Source: Frondihabitans sp. PhB188 (lineage in GTDB: Bacteria > Actinomycetota > Actinomycetes > Actinomycetales > Microbacteriaceae). Taken from it: a DNA stretch of 64,000 nucleotides. The translations under genes were made by a program, and so were the position numbers. Where the stretch lies: assembly GCF_003752365.1 (NCBI RefSeq), contig NZ_RJUO01000003.1, positions 558,001-622,000 on the forward strand, read 5' to 3'. The notes under the pieces are model-generated. The model was not told the origin of the DNA and made no database searches. It worked only from the letters and a program-made list of their open reading frames with translations. Below, in pieces: positions 57,319-64,000 of this stretch (its first letter is position 1; each line of letters begins with the position of its first letter).

Positions 57319-58968
57319 TCACTTGCTCGGCTTGATCAGGTAGTAGCGCGTGCCGGCGAACTGCTCGAACGTCGCTCCGGTCATGCCCTTGGCCATGACC
57401 GACTGGCGGTCTGCGTACGTGATCGGGATGACGGGCGCGGCGTCGGCGATGATGCCCTGGGCCTTCTTGTAGGCGTCCTCGCGCTCGGTCGAGTCGGCCT
57501 TCAGCTCCCAGGTCGAGTTGATCTGGTCGACGGTGCTGTCGCTCCAGAGCGCGTAGTTGTTCACGCCGCCCTTGGTGGTGGCGTAGCCGATCGGGATCTT
57601 CGGGTCGTCGGTCCAGGGGCCCCAGTTGAAGAGCACCATGTCAGCGGCGCCGGGGTTGGACGGCTTGCGCGAGCGGCCGTTGATGATGTCCCACTGCTGG
57701 TTGTTCGTCTGGGGCGTCAGCTTCACGGTGATGCCGATCTGCTTCAGGTTCTCCTGGATGAGCAGCGCGATGTTCTCCTGCGACGAGTCGGAGGTGTCGT
57801 AGTGCAGCGGCACCGAGATCGACGGGTTGCCGGCCTCCTTCATGAGCTCCTTGGCCTTGGTGAGGTCGGTCTCGTACTCGCCCCACGCCGGGTCGTAGCT
57901 CGAGGAGTTCTTGTTCACGATGCTGAGCGCGCGCTCGGCACGGCCCGCATAGACGGTCGAGACGATCTTCTCGTAGGGGATCGCGGTGGCGACGGCCTGT
58001 CGCACCTTCTCGTCGGCGAAGGCACCCGTGTCGGACGCCATCGTGAGGTACGTGAGGGTCGGGGTCGCCTGCGACGCCACGGTGAAGCCGGCGCTCTTGA
58101 GAGACGTGATGTCGGTCTGCGACATGTCGAACTCGGCGAAGTTGATCGAGCCGCTCTTCACGAGCGAGGCGACGTTGGCGTCGTTTACGATGCGCGCGGT
58201 CACCGTCTTGTAGGCGGGCGGGTTCGGGTAGTCGGGGTTCGCCTTGAGGACGACCTCCTGGCCCTTCTTCCAGCTGGCGACGTAGTACGGGCCGGTTCCC
58301 ACGACGTTGTCGCGGAGCCACTTGGCCGCGTAGGGGTCCGACGAGGTCGCGTGCTTCTTGGCGGCGACCGAGTCGATGATCCGCTCGTTGGTGTTGACGA
58401 ACATCGCCAGCTGCGTGGTGCCGACCTCGATCGGCTTGCCATCGGCGTCGGTGAAGTCGATCTTTACGGTGTTCTCGTCGATCACGTGGATGTCGGAGGC
58501 CTTCTGGAGACCGTTCGACGTGAGGTCCTGCGCGTTGAGGCTGTGCAGCGCCCCGTCGAAGCTCCACTTCACGTCGTCGGCGGTGACCGGGTTGCCCGAC
58601 GGGTAGAACTTCCGGTCGGGGTCGAGGTGGAAGGTGATCGAGTTCGTGCCGATGTCCCAGCTCTTCGCGAGGGCGGGCGAGACCTTCGAGCCCTGCCAGA
58701 CGTGGGAGCCGTCGGCGGCCGTCGTGAACGTGTAGGCGGCGAGGCCCTCGTAGACGTTGTTGGCGACTTCGGCATCTTCGCTGTTCGACAGGTTCATCGG
58801 GTAGAGCGACGTGAGGTCGGCGGGCCAGGCGGTGGTGATGCCCGTGCTGGTCGAGGAGGAGGTGTTCGAGGAGGACGACGAGGCGCTGCAGCCGGTGAGG
58901 GCGAGAGCGGCTGCGGCGACGACGCTGGCGGCGGCCAGGAGTCGCTTGCGCGGTCGGGGTGCGGACAC
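57319..58968 (-). CDS. Extracellular solute-binding lipoprotein, family 5
   Basis: A 549-residue lipoprotein with GTG start behind AAAGGAA, lipobox LALTGC (Cys27) and a serine-rich linker. The mature domain carries ALAKSWDIGTNSITFHLDPD, FYPSGNPVTADDVKWSFDGA and VGTGPYYVASWKKGQ, typical of dipeptide/oligopeptide-binding proteins. It serves the permeases and ATPases encoded upstream in the same operon. The following M24-fold gene suggests the ligand is a peptide, opine or guanidino compound rather than a sugar; this is inference. Confidence 0.9.
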   Translation of the reverse strand: MSAPRPRKRLLAAASVVAAAALALTGCSASSSSSNTSSSTSTGITTAWPADLTSLYPMNLSNSEDAEVANNVYEGLAAYTFTTAADGSHVWQGSKVSPALAKSWDIGTNSITFHLDPDRKFYPSGNPVTADDVKWSFDGALHSLNAQDLTSNGLQKASDIHVIDENTVKIDFTDADGKPIEVGTTQLAMFVNTNERIIDSVAAKKHATSSDPYAAKWLRDNVVGTGPYYVASWKKGQEVVLKANPDYPNPPAYKTVTARIVNDANVASLVKSGSINFAEFDMSQTDITSLKSAGFTVASQATPTLTYLTMASDTGAFADEKVRQAVATAIPYEKIVSTVYAGRAERALSIVNKNSSSYDPAWGEYETDLTKAKELMKEAGNPSISVPLHYDTSDSSQENIALLIQENLKQIGITVKLTPQTNNQQWDIINGRSRKPSNPGAADMVLFNWGPWTDDPKIPIGYATTKGGVNNYALWSDSTVDQINSTWELKADSTEREDAYKKAQGIIADAAPVIPITYADRQSVMAKGMTGATFEQFAGTRYYLIKPSK

Positions 58969-59024
58969 GGGTGTTCCTTTCGGTGGGAGGGTGCGAAGGG
59001 ATGGTGCGAGGGGAGAGGGAAGGA

Positions 59025-60053
59025 TCAGGGGACCGGGACGGCGAGCACCGGAGCGGCGTCCGGCGCGGACACCGGGCACGCGACGGCGTGCGTCTCGGTC
59101 ACGAGCATGAGGTCGGGCCGCTTGAGCGCGCAGGCCGCCTCGGCGATCGGGCAGCGTCCGACGAGGCGGCATCCTGCGGGCACCTTCATCGGGCTGGGGA
59201 TCTCGCCGGTGAGCCGCAGGCGATCGTGCTCGCGGCCGTACTCGACGACGGGTGCGGCCGAGAGCAGCGCCTTCGTGTACGGGTGGACCGGGTTCTCGAA
59301 GACCTCCTCGGTCGACCCCTGCTCCACGATGCCGCCGAGGTACATGACCATGACGCGGTCGGACATCTGGCGGACGACACCGAGATCGTGGCTGATGAAG
59401 AGGTAGGCCAGGCCGTGCTCCACCTGAAGTCGCTTCAGGAGCCGGATGATCTGGCCCCGCACCGACACGTCGAGCGACGCCGTCGGCTCGTCGAGCAGGA
59501 TCACCTTGGGCTCGGCGGCGAGGGCCCGGGCGATCGAGAGGCGCTGACGCTGCCCGCCGCTGAGCTGGCGCGGGCGGCGGTCGAGGTACGACTCGTCGAG
59601 CTCGACGTCGGCGAGGAGCTGCGCGACGCGAGCGCGACGCCCCTCCTTGTCGAGGCGGGTGTGGAGCCGGAGGGGCTCGTCGAGGGTGGCGGCGACCGTC
59701 ATGCGCGGGTCGAGCGACGAGGTCGGATCCTGGAACACCATCTGCAGGTCGGAGTACGAGGCCGACAGCTGGCGCGCGGAGATCCCGATGATCGGCTTGC
59801 CGTCGATGTGGACGGATCCGGCGGTCGGCTCGACGAGGCGGGTGACGCAGCGCGCGATCGTCGATTTGCCCGATCCCGACTCGCCCACGAGCGCGAGGGT
59901 CTCGCCGGGGCGGATCTGGAAGCTGACGTCGTCGACGGCGGTCAGGGTGACGTGGCGGCCGGCCCCGCGGACGCGGTACTCCTTGCGGAGCGATGAGACA
60001 TCGAGCGCGATGGGCGCCCGCTCGGCCGACGGGGCCTGCTTCGTGGGCGTCAT
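59025..60053 (-). CDS. ABC transporter ATPase (OppF/DppF type)
   Basis: A 342-residue ATPase: Walker A GESGSGKSTIARC, signature QLSGGQRQRLSIARAL, Walker B VILLDEPTASLDVS, FISHDLGVVRQMSD. The C-terminal oligopeptide extension has HPYTKALLSAAPVVEYG and the cysteine pattern GCRLVGRCPIAEAACALKRP, known to bind an iron-sulfur cluster or zinc in related proteins. ATGA overlap with the preceding ATPase gene. Confidence 0.92.
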   Translation of the reverse strand: MTPTKQAPSAERAPIALDVSSLRKEYRVRGAGRHVTLTAVDDVSFQIRPGETLALVGESGSGKSTIARCVTRLVEPTAGSVHIDGKPIIGISARQLSASYSDLQMVFQDPTSSLDPRMTVAATLDEPLRLHTRLDKEGRRARVAQLLADVELDESYLDRRPRQLSGGQRQRLSIARALAAEPKVILLDEPTASLDVSVRGQIIRLLKRLQVEHGLAYLFISHDLGVVRQMSDRVMVMYLGGIVEQGSTEEVFENPVHPYTKALLSAAPVVEYGREHDRLRLTGEIPSPMKVPAGCRLVGRCPIAEAACALKRPDLMLVTETHAVACPVSAPDAAPVLAVPVP

Positions 60054-60850
60054 CGGTTCTCCACCATCCTGCTGTCGGCGACGAGCTGCTGCGTGTAGGG
60101 GTCGGTCGGGGCGTTGATGATCTGCTCGCACGAGCCGATCTCCTTGACCTCGCCGCCGCGCATGACGACGACGCGGTCGCACGTCTCGGCGACGACACCG
60201 AGATCGTGGGTGATGAGGCAGGTCGTCATGCCGGTCTCGGCCTTGATGTCGACGATGAGGTCGAGCACGTCGGCCTGGATCGTCACGTCGAGGCCGGTGG
60301 TCGGCTCGTCGAGGATCAGCAGCTTCGGCTGGCTGATGAGCGCCATGGCGAGCATCGCGCGCTGGGCCATTCCGCCCGAGAACTCGTGCGGGTACTGGTC
60401 CATGCGGCGCCGCGACTCCGGCACGCGCACGAGGTCGAGCATCTCGAGAGTGAGCTTCCGAGCCTCGCGGCGGGTGACCCCTCGGTTGGTCCGGCAGACG
60501 TCGGCGATCTGCGTGCCGACGGTGAAGACCGGGTTGAGCGAGCTGCGGGCGTCCTGGAAGACGATGCTGATCTCGCGGCCGCGGATGCTTCGGAGCTCGG
60601 GCTCGGTCATGGCGGTGAGGTCCTGGCCGGCGTAGCGGATGGATCCCGCGGTGCGGCGGAAGCGACCGGGTGCGAGGCCCATGATCGACAGGGCGGTGAT
60701 GGACTTGCCGGATCCTGATTCCCCCACGATCGCCGTGGACGACCCCGCCGGCACCGAGAAGCTGACGCCGTGGAGCACCGGGTCGATGCGGCCGGGCTGG
60801 TTCTCGAACCCGCCGGTGAAGCCGTCGACCTCGAGCAGTGCGGCGCTCAT
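60050..60850 (-). CDS. ABC transporter ATPase (OppD/DppD type)
   Basis: A 266-residue ATPase with Walker A GESGSGKSITALSIM, EFSGGMAQRAMLAMAL and LLILDEPTTGLDVTIQ. The peptide-type C-terminal end, APTDPYTQQLVADSRM, is short. It pairs with the next ATPase to energise the importer. Translational coupling by ATGA on both sides. Compared with the first importer in this window, these two ATPases are separate proteins, not fused to a permease. Confidence 0.92.
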   Translation of the reverse strand: MSAALLEVDGFTGGFENQPGRIDPVLHGVSFSVPAGSSTAIVGESGSGKSITALSIMGLAPGRFRRTAGSIRYAGQDLTAMTEPELRSIRGREISIVFQDARSSLNPVFTVGTQIADVCRTNRGVTRREARKLTLEMLDLVRVPESRRRMDQYPHEFSGGMAQRAMLAMALISQPKLLILDEPTTGLDVTIQADVLDLIVDIKAETGMTTCLITHDLGVVAETCDRVVVMRGGEVKEIGSCEQIINAPTDPYTQQLVADSRMVENR

Positions 60851-61722
60851 GCGGCGCTCCCCTGGTCGCGGAGATCGGCGATGGCGTCCGAGATGAGATG
60901 GAAGGCGGCCGCGAGCAGGAAGATCGCGAGGCCCGGGAACCCCGAGATCCACCACTGGCCGGAGAGGATGGCATCCTGCCCCTGGGCGATCATCGAGCCC
61001 CACTCGGCCGAGCCCGGCTGGATGCCCAGGCCGAGGAAGCCCAGCGCGCCGACCGTCGAGGCGACGTAGGAGGCGTTGACCGACGCGTAGGTGAGGAGCG
61101 GCCGGAGGCTGTTCGGCACGAGGTGCGCGAAGAGGACTCCGAACGGACCGCGCCCGACGAGGCGGGCGGCCTCGGCGAACTGGTACTCCTTCTTCGAGCG
61201 GATCTCGGCGCGGGCGAGGCGGACGTAGTCGGGCAGGGGCAGCACGGCGACGACGAAGATGACGTTGGCGATGCCGGATCCTGCGACCGCGATCACCAGG
61301 ACCGCCAGCAGGAGCGACGGGAACGAGTTGAGCAGCTCGAGGATCCGCATGGTGATGTAGTCGAACGCGCCACCGAAGAAGCCGGCGAGGCTGCCCCAGA
61401 CGGTGCCGACGACGAGGGCCATGAGCACGACGAGCACGGTGATGCTGACGTCGGTCTTGGCGGCGGCCATGGTGCGCGAGAGCACGTCGCTGCCGAGGCC
61501 GTCGGTGCCGAACGGGTGGGCGAGGCTCGGGGCGTCCTGGAGGAGGCCGACGCCCGAGGCGGTGGGCGGGTAGGGCGTCCAGAAGGTCGCCACGATGGCG
61601 GTCAGGATCAGCAGGGCCAGGAGCGAGGCACCGGTCCACAGGGCCCACGATCTGCCGGCGGCGCCGAGGCGGGTTCGCGAGGGTCTGATCAGCCGCGGGA
61701 GGCCGATGGTCGGGGCGGTCAT
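60847..61722 (-). CDS. ABC transporter permease (DppC type)
   Basis: A 291-residue membrane protein with the DppC features HPFGTDGLGSDVLSRTMAAAK and the ATPase-contact loop QFAEAARLVGRGPFGVLFAHLV; six helices. The ATG overlaps the stop of the DppB-type gene upstream and its own stop overlaps the ATPase start, forming a chain of translational coupling. Confidence 0.92.
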   Translation of the reverse strand: MTAPTIGLPRLIRPSRTRLGAAGRSWALWTGASLLALLILTAIVATFWTPYPPTASGVGLLQDAPSLAHPFGTDGLGSDVLSRTMAAAKTDVSITVLVVLMALVVGTVWGSLAGFFGGAFDYITMRILELLNSFPSLLLAVLVIAVAGSGIANVIFVVAVLPLPDYVRLARAEIRSKKEYQFAEAARLVGRGPFGVLFAHLVPNSLRPLLTYASVNASYVASTVGALGFLGLGIQPGSAEWGSMIAQGQDAILSGQWWISGFPGLAIFLLAAAFHLISDAIADLRDQGSAA

Positions 61723-62789
61723 GCGCTCCTCCGGGGGTCGACACGGACGTAGACGAGTTCGAGCAGTGCCCAGATCACGACGTACAGGGTCGCCACGTAG
61801 AGCACGAAGCCCTGGATGACGGGGTAGTCGGACGACTGGATGGCCGTGATGGCGAGCTGCCCGATTCCGGGCCAGCCGAAGATGCCCTCGACCAGGACCG
61901 ATCCGGCGAGCGTCCAGCCGATGAGGCCGGCGCCGATCGTCAGCACGGAGAGGAGTCCGGGCTTGAGCGCGTAGCCGAACCAGATGCGGGGCCGCGAGAT
62001 GCCCATGGCCTTGGCCGTGCGGACGTACTCGGAGTCGAGCGACTCGACCATCGCCGATCGGACCTGCCGGGCGACCGGGCCGAAGCTGCCGACCGAGAGG
62101 GTGATCACGGGCAGGACGAGCTGCTTGACCGCGGCCACCGCCGTCGCGAAGTCGCCGTGCAGGAGCGCATCAGGAACGTAGAGGCCGGTGATCGTCGGCG
62201 GCGACTCCATGCCGATCGGCAGGCGGCCGGTCGGCCCGGGCAGCAGGTGCAGGTTGACGAAGAAGATCCAGAGCAGCATGAGGCCGATCCAGAACTGCGG
62301 GAGGGCGAGAGTGCCGGTCGTGAAGAAGCGGAGCACGGCGTCGAGGACGGTCCCGCGGAAGACGGCCGCGGCGACCCCGACGATGATGCCGAACACGAGG
62401 CCGACGATCACGGCGTAGAGGCCGAGCTCGACCGTCGCGGGAAGCCGGCCGAAGAGCTCCGGGCCGACAGCCTCACCCGAGAGGTACGACGTGCCGAAGT
62501 TGCCGGTGGCGAGACCGCCGAGGAAGCGGAGGTACTGCACGATCAGCGGGGCATCGAGGCCGAGCTGAGCGCGAGCCTGCTGACGGGTGGCCTCGGTGGC
62601 CGAGTCGCCGACGAACAGGTTGATCGGGTCCGCCGTGAAGACGCGTGACACCAGGAACGTGATCGACACGATCGCGACGATGACGACGAACGCCCCGATG
62701 ATGCGGAGCACGGGGCCGCGGACGGCGCGGCCGAGGCGGATGGCGCGCCCGGGTGCGGGGCGGGAGCGGGGAGGAGCAAGAGCAACCAT
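61719..62789 (-). CDS. ABC transporter permease (DppB type)
   Basis: A 356-residue membrane protein. A long basic proline/arginine-rich N-terminus (PPRSRPAPGRAIRLGRAVRG) precedes the first helix. LGLDAPLIVQYLRFLGGLA and SEYVRTAKAMGISRPRIWFGYAL, here the shorter YVRTAKAMGISRPRI, are the DppB signatures. First gene of the six-gene importer operon (permease, permease, ATPase, ATPase, binding protein, M24-fold enzyme). The promoter region contains a FadR-type operator. Confidence 0.9.
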   Translation of the reverse strand: MVALAPPRSRPAPGRAIRLGRAVRGPVLRIIGAFVVIVAIVSITFLVSRVFTADPINLFVGDSATEATRQQARAQLGLDAPLIVQYLRFLGGLATGNFGTSYLSGEAVGPELFGRLPATVELGLYAVIVGLVFGIIVGVAAAVFRGTVLDAVLRFFTTGTLALPQFWIGLMLLWIFFVNLHLLPGPTGRLPIGMESPPTITGLYVPDALLHGDFATAVAAVKQLVLPVITLSVGSFGPVARQVRSAMVESLDSEYVRTAKAMGISRPRIWFGYALKPGLLSVLTIGAGLIGWTLAGSVLVEGIFGWPGIGQLAITAIQSSDYPVIQGFVLYVATLYVVIWALLELVYVRVDPRRSA

Positions 62790-62831
62790 GTCGATCCTCT
62801 GTCGGGGTGTCGTCCGAATTCACCTGGCTCA

Positions 62832-62846
62832 ACTGGTTGGACCAGT
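62832..62846. promoter_or_regulatory. FadR-type GntR operator
   Basis: ACTGGT-TGG-ACCAGT is perfectly symmetrical and contains TGGTTGGACCA, which matches the TNGTNNNACNA pattern of FadR-subfamily regulators. It lies 43 bp upstream of the DppB-type start. Confidence 0.85.
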
Positions 62847-63007
62847 GGACGTGTTGCGACTGTAATGAGGATTCGACGGTTAAAACCGTCATTTCTCGCG
62901 GTTTTCACGCACCCCTAACATGCCCGAAACAAACCAGTTGTGCGTCCACCCGGGTTGTACGCTCGGCCCCATAGAGTTGTCGGCAACCACGGAGAGGCGC
63001 GTTCGGC

Positions 63008-63706
63008 ATGAGTAACGATGAGCTCGTCGAGTTCCGGCGTCGATCGCGGCCGCTCGGCTCCGAGCTCGCCGCGCACCTCGAGCAGCAGATCCTCAACGAC
63101 ACCTACCCCCCGGGCTCGGTCCTGCCGGCCGAGCGCGAGATGGCGGTGTCGCTGGGCGTCTCCCGAACCTCTCTGCGCGACGCGCTCCAGGAGCTCGAGG
63201 GCAAGCACCTCATCGAGCGCCACCACGGCAAGGCGTCGCGCGTCCTCCCCCTCGACATGGAGTCGCTGGCCGTCCAGGAGCGCCTGCATCCGATCGAAGA
63301 CCGGATCCAGCACGTCATCGAGGTCGAGAACCTCGTCGAGCCCGGCGTCGCGCGTCTCGCAGCCGAGCGGGCGACCGCGGCCGACGTGCTCCAGCTCGAG
63401 TCGATCCTCGGCCGCAGCAGCGAGCACCTCGCCCCCGAGGCGTCACTCGATCTCGACGTCGACTTCCACTACACGCTCGCCCGCGTCACGCGGAACAACT
63501 TCATGGTCGGCATCAGCGGCCTCGCTTCCGAGCGCACGCGCGAGACGCGCCTGCTCGCCCACACGACAGTCGAGACGCGAGCCGATTGCATCCGCGGCCA
63601 CGCCGCGATCGTCCGCGCGGTCTCGGATCACGACGCCGACGCGGCCGAGCTGGCCATGCGCAGCCACCTCGAGGCGGTGCACCGGTCGATGCGGGTCCCT
63701 GGTTAG
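63008..63706 (+). CDS. GntR-family regulator (FadR/FCD subfamily)
   Basis: A 232-residue regulator: winged helix GSELAAHLEQQILNDTYPPG and LPAEREMAVSLGVSRTSLRDAL, then an all-helical FCD ligand domain with the metal-site histidines in DVDFHYTLARVT, and GHAAIVRAVSDHDAD. Divergent from the ABC/M24 operon with a fitting operator between them, so it most likely controls uptake in response to the substrate. AGAGGCG precedes the ATG. Ends at a 15-bp tandem repeat. Confidence 0.92.
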   Translation: MSNDELVEFRRRSRPLGSELAAHLEQQILNDTYPPGSVLPAEREMAVSLGVSRTSLRDALQELEGKHLIERHHGKASRVLPLDMESLAVQERLHPIEDRIQHVIEVENLVEPGVARLAAERATAADVLQLESILGRSSEHLAPEASLDLDVDFHYTLARVTRNNFMVGISGLASERTRETRLLAHTTVETRADCIRGHAAIVRAVSDHDADAAELAMRSHLEAVHRSMRVPG

Positions 63707-63748
63707 TCCGACGCAGGCTAGTCCGACGCCGGCTAGTCCGACGCCGGC
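63704..63748. repeat. Three tandem 15-bp units with stop codons on both strands
   Basis: TAGTCCGACGCAGGC once, then TAGTCCGACGCCGGC twice. The first unit starts with the GntR stop codon and the junction of units two and three provides the stop of the converging epimerase gene. Confidence 0.88.
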
Positions 63749-64000
63749 GCCTTCTCGAGAGCGCGCCCGTCGGCGTTCAGGTAGTCCCGCCATGACCTCT
63801 TCGCCTCCCAGCCCAGCAGGCGTCGCGCCTTCGACGTGTCGATCCCCGAGGCGTCCACTCGAGAGAGCGAGCGCAGTTCGATGCTCTCGCCGTGGTTCTG
63901 GCGCAGGAACTGCGCGAAGTCGTGACCACCCGCGTTGTCGGGCGCCGCGATGTAGAACACCTCGTGCCCGGGAAGCTCCGACTCGGCCGCCAGCAGCAGG
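63733..64000 (-). CDS. NAD-dependent epimerase/dehydratase, C-terminal part (cut by window edge)
   Basis: The last 88 or so codons of an extended short-chain dehydrogenase. Visible features: LAAESELPGHEVFYIAAPDN, then GIDTSKARRLLGWEAKRSWR, the typical C-terminal helix of sugar-nucleotide epimerases where SKARRLLGWEP is conserved. The cofactor domain and catalytic residues lie beyond the window. The stop is within the 15-bp tandem repeat. Confidence 0.82.
   Translation of the reverse strand, partial: LLLAAESELPGHEVFYIAAPDNAGGHDFAQFLRQNHGESIELRSLSRVDASGIDTSKARRLLGWEAKRSWRDYLNADGRALEKAPASD

Overview
The window is GC-rich throughout, with very strong G/C preference at third codon positions, frequent GTG starts and many ATGA or GTGA stop/start overlaps. 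Together with the gene content (dipeptide-type ABC uptake systems, many TetR, LacI and GntR regulators, sugar oxidoreductases, a LppP/LprE-like lipoprotein, DUF3105/DUF305 proteins, NlpC/P60, PPK2) this points to the chromosome of a free-living or plant/soil-associated actinobacterium, most likely of the Microbacteriaceae. This is inference from gene style; there is no rRNA or marker gene here to fix the genus. No tRNA, rRNA, CRISPR array, prophage or insertion sequence was found.

Layout. 1-3.1 kb: an L-rhamnose operon (MFS porter, mutarotase, isomerase) with a divergent LacI regulator. 3.1-11.6 kb: a TetR regulator, a GH3 beta-glycosidase and a complete dipeptide/oligosaccharide-family ABC importer, read as one glycoside uptake and hydrolysis unit. 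11.7-15 kb: a MarR/MFS efflux pair and a regulator made of two TetR proteins in one chain. 15-18.7 kb: an OpuC-type osmoprotectant importer. 18.7-26.5 kb: PhzF, an unusual secreted cysteine-containing protein with a small membrane partner, two sugar oxidoreductase loci with TetR and LacI regulators, and luxS. 26.5-45 kb: membrane proteins, MFS exporters, a TetR/MFS/SCP2-like/class III aminotransferase operon of unknown substrate, a GntR/TauE pair, an ATPase, NlpC/P60, PPK2 and ArfB. 45-57 kb: short-chain dehydrogenases, XRE, LysR and MarR regulators with divergent targets, a MazEF-like module and DUF3105/DUF305 proteins. 57-64 kb: a second dipeptide-type ABC importer with an M24-fold enzyme lacking the usual metal ligands, a divergent FadR-like regulator and the end of an epimerase gene.

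Two themes stand out. First, the spaces between genes carry several families of long hairpin repeats. One is a 48-bp element with 22-bp arms and a 4-base loop, beginning GGGCGCAGGAACTCGC, present complete or degenerate at about seven places, mostly at gene 3' ends. Another forms an array of about 550 bp at 48.4-49.0 kb, with single relatives at 20.8 and 51.0 kb. In two genes a repeat has supplied the last codons and the stop. Second, almost every divergent regulator/target pair has a clear palindromic operator that can be read directly, giving testable regulator-operator assignments (rhamnose LacI, oxidoreductase LacI and TetR, HutC-type GntR, FadR-type GntR, MarR, XRE, LysR, MazEF).
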